Positions 60,691 to 64,000 of a DNA stretch of 64,000 bases are shown here, one piece after another. Where the stretch lies: NCBI GenBank assembly GCA_910585155.1, contig CAJUEC010000011.1:1-64000 (forward strand), in the 5' to 3' direction. A model generated the notes under the pieces. That model was not told where the DNA came from. It did not search any database and saw nothing but the letters and a program-made list of their open reading frames with translations. The stretch's first letter is position 1; each line of letters begins with the position of its first letter. Origin of the DNA: an uncultured Oscillospiraceae bacterium. Its GTDB lineage: Bacteria; Bacillota; Clostridia; Oscillospirales; Oscillospiraceae. The position numbers were made by a program, and so were the translations under genes.

Positions 60691-60766
60691 GCCCGCGTAG
60701 CTCAGGGGATAGAGCATTCGCCTCCTAAGCGAAGGGTCGGACGTTCGATTCGTCTCGCGGGTGCCA
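60691..60766 (+). tRNA. tRNA-Arg (anticodon CCT)
   Basis: A 76-nt cloverleaf with encoded CCA. Acceptor GCCCGCG pairs with CGCGGGT (G-U at the end), the D-arm holds GCTCAGGGGATAGAGC, the anticodon loop CTCCTAA reads AGG, and the T-arm is GACG-TTCGATT-CGTC. Confidence 0.95.
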
Positions 60767-60773
60767 GCACAAC

Positions 60774-60814
60774 GGCGGCCCCCCTGGAGTACCAGGGGGG
60801 CTGCCGCATTTTTT
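60774..60814 (+). terminator. Terminator after tRNA-Arg
   Basis: GCGGCCCCCCTGG and CCAGGGGGGCTGCCGC pair with a small bulge, followed by ATTTTTT. Confidence 0.85.
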
Positions 60815-60911
60815 CCGTGCCCCGAGCTGGAAAGGTCGCGGTCCGCTGCAACCTTTTTTCATTTGATCCGTATTTATAAGCAGAACCGGTTCTTGAGGGG
60901 GGAGTGAGGCT

Positions 60912-61469
60912 TTGAACGAGAAAAAACTGGCCCAGCGGCTGAAGCGGGGCGACCGGCTGGCCCTGGACCGCGCCATGGCGGCATACACCCCCTACCTGTC
61001 CGCCGTGGCCTGGAACGCCATGGGCCCCGCCGCCTCGGCTCAGGACGTGGAGGAGGTGGTCTCCGACGCGTTTCTGGCCCTGTGGTCCCACCGGGAGGGC
61101 CTGGAGCCGGAGCAGGGGATCAAATCCTGGCTGGCGGCGGTGGCCCGGAACCGGGCGGTGGACCGCCTGCGGGCGGCGCGCCCCGCGCCCCTGCCCCTGG
61201 AGGAGGCGGGCGCGGCGGGGGGTGCCTCCCCCGAGGAGGAGCTGGAGCGGCGGATGTTCGCCGACGCCCTGCGCCGGGCGGTGGAGTCCCTCCCGCCCCC
61301 GGACGACCAGCTGGTCCTGCGCTTCTACTACGAGGAGGAGCGGCTGAAGGACATCGCCCGGGACCTGGGCCTGTCCCCCTCGGCGGCCAAGACCAGGCTC
61401 TGCCGGGCCCGGCGGAGCCTGAAGGAAATTCTGACAAGAGGAGGTCTGACAGATGGCACGGTTGGATGA
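60912..61469 (+). CDS. ECF sigma-70 factor
   Basis: A 185-residue sigma factor (TTG start behind GGGGGAGTGAGG): region 2 with AQDVEEVVSDAFLALW and WLAAVARNRAVDRLRA, region 4 with YYEEERLKDIARDLGLSPSAAKTRLCRAR. No regions 1 or 3. The next gene overlaps by 17 nt and encodes a membrane protein with a short cytoplasmic N-terminus, the usual anti-sigma pairing. Target promoters were not identified. Confidence 0.92.
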   Translation: MNEKKLAQRLKRGDRLALDRAMAAYTPYLSAVAWNAMGPAASAQDVEEVVSDAFLALWSHREGLEPEQGIKSWLAAVARNRAVDRLRAARPAPLPLEEAGAAGGASPEEELERRMFADALRRAVESLPPPDDQLVLRFYYEEERLKDIARDLGLSPSAAKTRLCRARRSLKEILTRGGLTDGTVG

Positions 61470-62838
61470 GCTGTGGCGGGGCGTGGACGGCCCCGGCCTC
61501 CCGCCCGGCCTGGACGTGAAGCGCGTCAAGGCGCGGGTCAATGCCGCGCTGGACGCCGACCAAGCAGAAAGGAAGATTTATATGAAGCAAAAGCTAAGCA
61601 TGGCTCTCATTGTCGCGGCGGTGGCCGCCGCCCTGACGGGCTCCGCTTTCGCGGCCACGGCCAACTGGACCGGTTTGTCCGACTGGTTCAAGGGGGACAC
61701 CGCCCCCGGCCAGATCTATATCCAGGATACCGTCCAGAGCGTCAGCGACGGCAACTACACCCTGACGGTGGAGGGCGTGGCGGCGGATGAGAACAGCGCC
61801 TATTTCACCATCACGATCACCGCCCTCAGCGATGAGGCCAAAGCATTTATCCAGGACGACCATTTTAACTCGATTGACATGCTGGGGACCCACATCTACT
61901 CCGACACATCCGACGGAACCGGCGCCGAAAGCTGGGAATCAACGGGCGGGTGCAGCTACCGCGAGCTGGACGCCCCGGACAAGTACTCCCGCCGGTTTGC
62001 CGTAACTGTGGATCAGGCCTCGTCCTCCTCCGCCAACAGCGTGCTGCGGGTGCGCTGCGGCTATATGGAGGAGGGCAAGCGGGTGGAGATTCCCCTCACC
62101 CCCGCCCCCTCGATGACGGTCAAGATCGGCGCCTCCGGCGCGGGCGCCCTGGGGATCACGTCCGGCTCCCCTGCGGAAAACCCGTCTCTGACCATTGAGG
62201 AGGTCACCCTTACCCCCTTCACCCTCCACGTCAGGGCCCGGAGCGAGGCCGGTGTAAAACCCAACCTCCGCTTCCGCATGGCGGACGGCTCTGTCCTCAC
62301 CCAGTCCCAACTGATGACCTCCACCAGCAGCAGCTTTGACTGGGCGAGCAGCCGGAGCCTGTACCACTACCGCTTCCTGGAGATCCAGGACCTAGAAAAT
62401 ATTTCCTCCATCATTGTCTTTGACACAGAGTACCCCTTGGACGGCTCCGCGCCCACCCCGGTGGAGCACGACCCCGCCCTGGACCCCTTCACCGTGACGC
62501 GGATGGAGCCCCTGGAGGAGGGCACGGGCTACGCCGTTCCCGTCCGGGAGCTGACGGAAAAGCTGGGCGGCGTCTGCGCCTGGGACCCCGCCACCGGCGA
62601 CGTGACCTGCACCTACCGGGGGGTGTCCATTGTCCTCCACGCCGGGCGGGACACCGTCCTGGTGGACGGCGAGCCCGTTGATACACGCTGCGCTCCCGCG
62701 GAGCAGGACGGCGTACTGGCGGCAGACTGGTACGTGTTCAAGGACGCCTGGGGGATCGACGGCGGCGTCCTGCGGGAAAACATCCGGCAGGGCGGCGACG
62801 TGGAGACCGTCTGGCACGACTGGTATATCATCCCGTAA
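61453..62838 (+). CDS. Membrane anti-sigma-like protein with copper-amine-oxidase-N-like tail
   Basis: A 461-residue protein: about 48 cytoplasmic residues, one membrane helix (ALIVAAVAAALTGSAFAA), a large beta-rich extracytoplasmic region resembling the DUF4179 proteins found with ECF factors, and a C-terminal domain of about 90 residues with VPVRELTEKLGG and LVDGEPV, the Cu-amine-oxidase N-terminal-like fold that often binds the wall. The short N-terminus could hold the sigma factor until an envelope signal is received. Confidence 0.7.
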   Translation: MARLDELWRGVDGPGLPPGLDVKRVKARVNAALDADQAERKIYMKQKLSMALIVAAVAAALTGSAFAATANWTGLSDWFKGDTAPGQIYIQDTVQSVSDGNYTLTVEGVAADENSAYFTITITALSDEAKAFIQDDHFNSIDMLGTHIYSDTSDGTGAESWESTGGCSYRELDAPDKYSRRFAVTVDQASSSSANSVLRVRCGYMEEGKRVEIPLTPAPSMTVKIGASGAGALGITSGSPAENPSLTIEEVTLTPFTLHVRARSEAGVKPNLRFRMADGSVLTQSQLMTSTSSSFDWASSRSLYHYRFLEIQDLENISSIIVFDTEYPLDGSAPTPVEHDPALDPFTVTRMEPLEEGTGYAVPVRELTEKLGGVCAWDPATGDVTCTYRGVSIVLHAGRDTVLVDGEPVDTRCAPAEQDGVLAADWYVFKDAWGIDGGVLRENIRQGGDVETVWHDWYIIP

Positions 62839-62844
62839 AGCAAA

Positions 62845-62875
62845 GGGAGCGCCGGGGCGAAGCCCCGGCGCTCCC
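62845..62875. terminator. Terminator between convergent genes
   Basis: GGGAGCGCCGGGGC pairs perfectly with its complement around GAA; short T-rich flank. Confidence 0.75.
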
Positions 62876-62893
62876 TCCATGTGTCCAGCCTCC

Positions 62894-63712
62894 CTAAGTA
62901 ATCCCCTGCTCCAGCAGGGTCCTGAGCTGACGGCACCGGCGCTGGCAGCAGTCGGCCAGCTCGCTGTACATCGCCAGCAGCTCCGGGTCCTCCCAGTCAT
63001 CGCAGGCCATGCGGAAGGCCCCCTCCTGCCGCTGCTCCGCCTGATGGCGGGCGCGCAGCGCCCCCCAGTAGGAGGGGATGGCCGGAGCGCCCAGCAGCTC
63101 GGAGGGCCAGTACCGCAGCCCGGTGAGCAGAAAATAGGCCGCCGACAGCTTCCGGGCGTGCTTGTGCAACTCGCCGGCCAGGCTGTTCAGCACCCGCTGG
63201 TCCGCCCCCCGGGCCCGCTTGGCCAGGTGGCGGTAGAACTGCCAGCCCTCCAGCGCGTCCATCACGTGGCGGCGCAGGCAGACGGTGCGGTCATCGGCCC
63301 CCTGGGCGTCCTCCCACGGCTGGGGCAGGTCGCTCCCCCGGTGGAGCCCCCTCGTATCGGGCGGGCTCTCCCCGGCGGCGGGACAGGGCGGGGCGGGGTT
63401 GGGTGGCTCGGGGACGGGCTGGTCCTGGGCGGGCTCCCAGCCCGAGGGCTGGGGCATGGCGCCGGCCTCCTCCGCCGGCGGGGCCTGGGGGGCCGGGGCG
63501 GGCTCCTCCGGCCGGCGCAGGCACTCCGGGGGCACTCCGCCACCCTCCGGGCGCATCAGCGCCTCCAGGCACCGGCAGGGCAGGTCGCCGCTCCCCACGG
63601 GGGAGCCGGGCTGGATGGGGCTGCTCTCCTCCGACCGCCCCGCCATCACCCGCTGCCACACCCGCTGGAACACCTCCTGGTCCTTCACCTGGCATGGGAT
63701 CATTTCTTCCAT
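62894..63712 (-). CDS. Ferritin-like helical protein with proline-rich linker
   Basis: A 272-residue protein. The N-terminal 35 residues (VFQRVWQRVMAG) and the C-terminal 140 residues are helical; between them lies a Pro/Ala/Glu-rich linker (about 40-125). The C-terminal part has ALEGWQFYRHLA and ELHKHARKLSAAYFL, Glu-x-x-His-like pairs seen in rubrerythrin/ferritin-like bundles, although the metal ligands are incomplete. It may be a ferritin-like fold used for another purpose. The ATG at 63712 is chosen; the GTG at 63724 falls within the ribosome-binding site. Confidence 0.5.
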   Translation of the reverse strand: MEEMIPCQVKDQEVFQRVWQRVMAGRSEESSPIQPGSPVGSGDLPCRCLEALMRPEGGGVPPECLRRPEEPAPAPQAPPAEEAGAMPQPSGWEPAQDQPVPEPPNPAPPCPAAGESPPDTRGLHRGSDLPQPWEDAQGADDRTVCLRRHVMDALEGWQFYRHLAKRARGADQRVLNSLAGELHKHARKLSAAYFLLTGLRYWPSELLGAPAIPSYWGALRARHQAEQRQEGAFRMACDDWEDPELLAMYSELADCCQRRCRQLRTLLEQGIT

Positions 63713-63724
63713 ATGGTAAAACAC

Positions 63725-63765
63725 CTCCTTTTCCCCATATCCTATGTGGGAAGGGGAGGTTTTGC
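63725..63765 (-). promoter_or_regulatory. Hairpin enclosing the Shine-Dalgarno of the ferritin-like gene
   Basis: On the minus strand AAAACCTCCCCTTCCC pairs imperfectly with GGGGAAAAGGAGGTGTTTT across a 10-nt loop, taking up the AAGGAGG. It may be a terminator for the HAD gene upstream or a translational switch. Confidence 0.4.
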
Positions 63766-63769
63766 CAAT

Positions 63770-64000
63770 CTACCCCCGGACCAGCTCCTCCAGGGAGCGG
63801 ACGTACCGGCGGCACACCCCGCGCAGCTCCGCCTGCCGGTCCTCGTAGTAGACGTCGTACACCCCCACGGTGTCCATACCCGCCTGGGCGGCAGTGGCGC
63901 AGTTGTCCGGGCTGTCGTCGAACAGGACGCAGTCCGCCGGGGCCGCGCCGATGCGCCGGCTCAGCTCCACAAAGCACCGGGGGTCCCGCTTTTCCAGCCC
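63770..64000 (-). CDS. HAD-superfamily hydrolase, C-terminal end only
   Basis: The last 76 codons of a gene entering from the right edge. KRDPRCF supplies the motif III Lys and VLFDDSPDNCATAAQAGMDTVGV is the motif IV acidic loop and following helix (quoted in parts: FDDSPDN, AAQAGM). This fits a beta-phosphoglucomutase/CbbY-type phosphatase. The nucleophile Asp lies outside the window. Confidence 0.8.
   Translation of the reverse strand, partial: GLEKRDPRCFVELSRRIGAAPADCVLFDDSPDNCATAAQAGMDTVGVYDVYYEDRQAELRGVCRRYVRSLEELVRG

Overview
The window is GC-rich (low 60s percent by eye) and densely coded. AGGAGG-type ribosome-binding sites, stand-alone thiol-redox enzymes, a desulfoferrodoxin, AgrC/AgrA-like (GHKL/LytTR) sensor pairs, an ECF sigma/anti-sigma pair and many Fe-S flavoproteins suggest an anaerobic Gram-positive gut bacterium. 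Codon use and gene types fit Oscillospiraceae (Flavonifractor/Lawsonibacter/Dysosmobacter relatives). That placement is inference, not a match.

Layout. 1-1742: the end of a repeat element, then an S41-type lipoprotein peptidase. 1845-5096: a five-gene persulfide/thiol operon (ferredoxin, Fe-S membrane protein, thioredoxin, rhodanese, CoA-disulfide reductase-rhodanese) behind a perfect CRP/FNR-type operator. 5155-6192: the Crp/Fnr regulator that may read that operator, and desulfoferrodoxin. 6420-8705: a TetR regulator, two decayed genes and an intact alpha/beta hydrolase.

8826-29468: two parallel modules, each with a LytTR response regulator and a GHKL kinase next to extracytoplasmic, circularly permuted GH3 enzymes. 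Module A has two GH3s and a B-repeat lipoprotein; module B has one GH3, a lipoprotein and an NCS2-like permease. rpoN lies between them. LytTR-type 9-12-9 direct repeats are visible upstream of the module A regulator and of the module B GH3 operon, with identical geometry.

29783-37234: a zinc-ribbon/Vsr-like nuclease candidate, then a receiver plus two hybrid histidine kinases, the second fused to a complete DegV (fatty-acid-binding) domain. 37293-38361: a small inverted-repeat element and a phage-type PD-(D/E)XK protein. 38383-42728: a membrane alpha/beta hydrolase, glycerate kinase and CdaR-type regulator.

42902-48165: a serine resolvase and a four-gene locus: a TIR protein, a helical protein sharing an 18-residue motif with the TIR protein, an SPFH-like protein and a membrane SH3b protein. 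It looks like an uncharacterised conflict or immunity system and is the strongest candidate for something new. A GH20 hexosaminidase follows.

50024-58531: a TetR-controlled redox cluster with a large Fe-S flavoprotein, a HypA-like chaperone, two related membrane proteins, a phytoene-desaturase-like flavoenzyme and a 2Fe-2S reductase; its substrate is unknown. 58631-64000: typA, tRNA-Arg(CCT), an ECF sigma/anti-sigma pair, a ferritin-like protein and the end of a HAD phosphatase gene.
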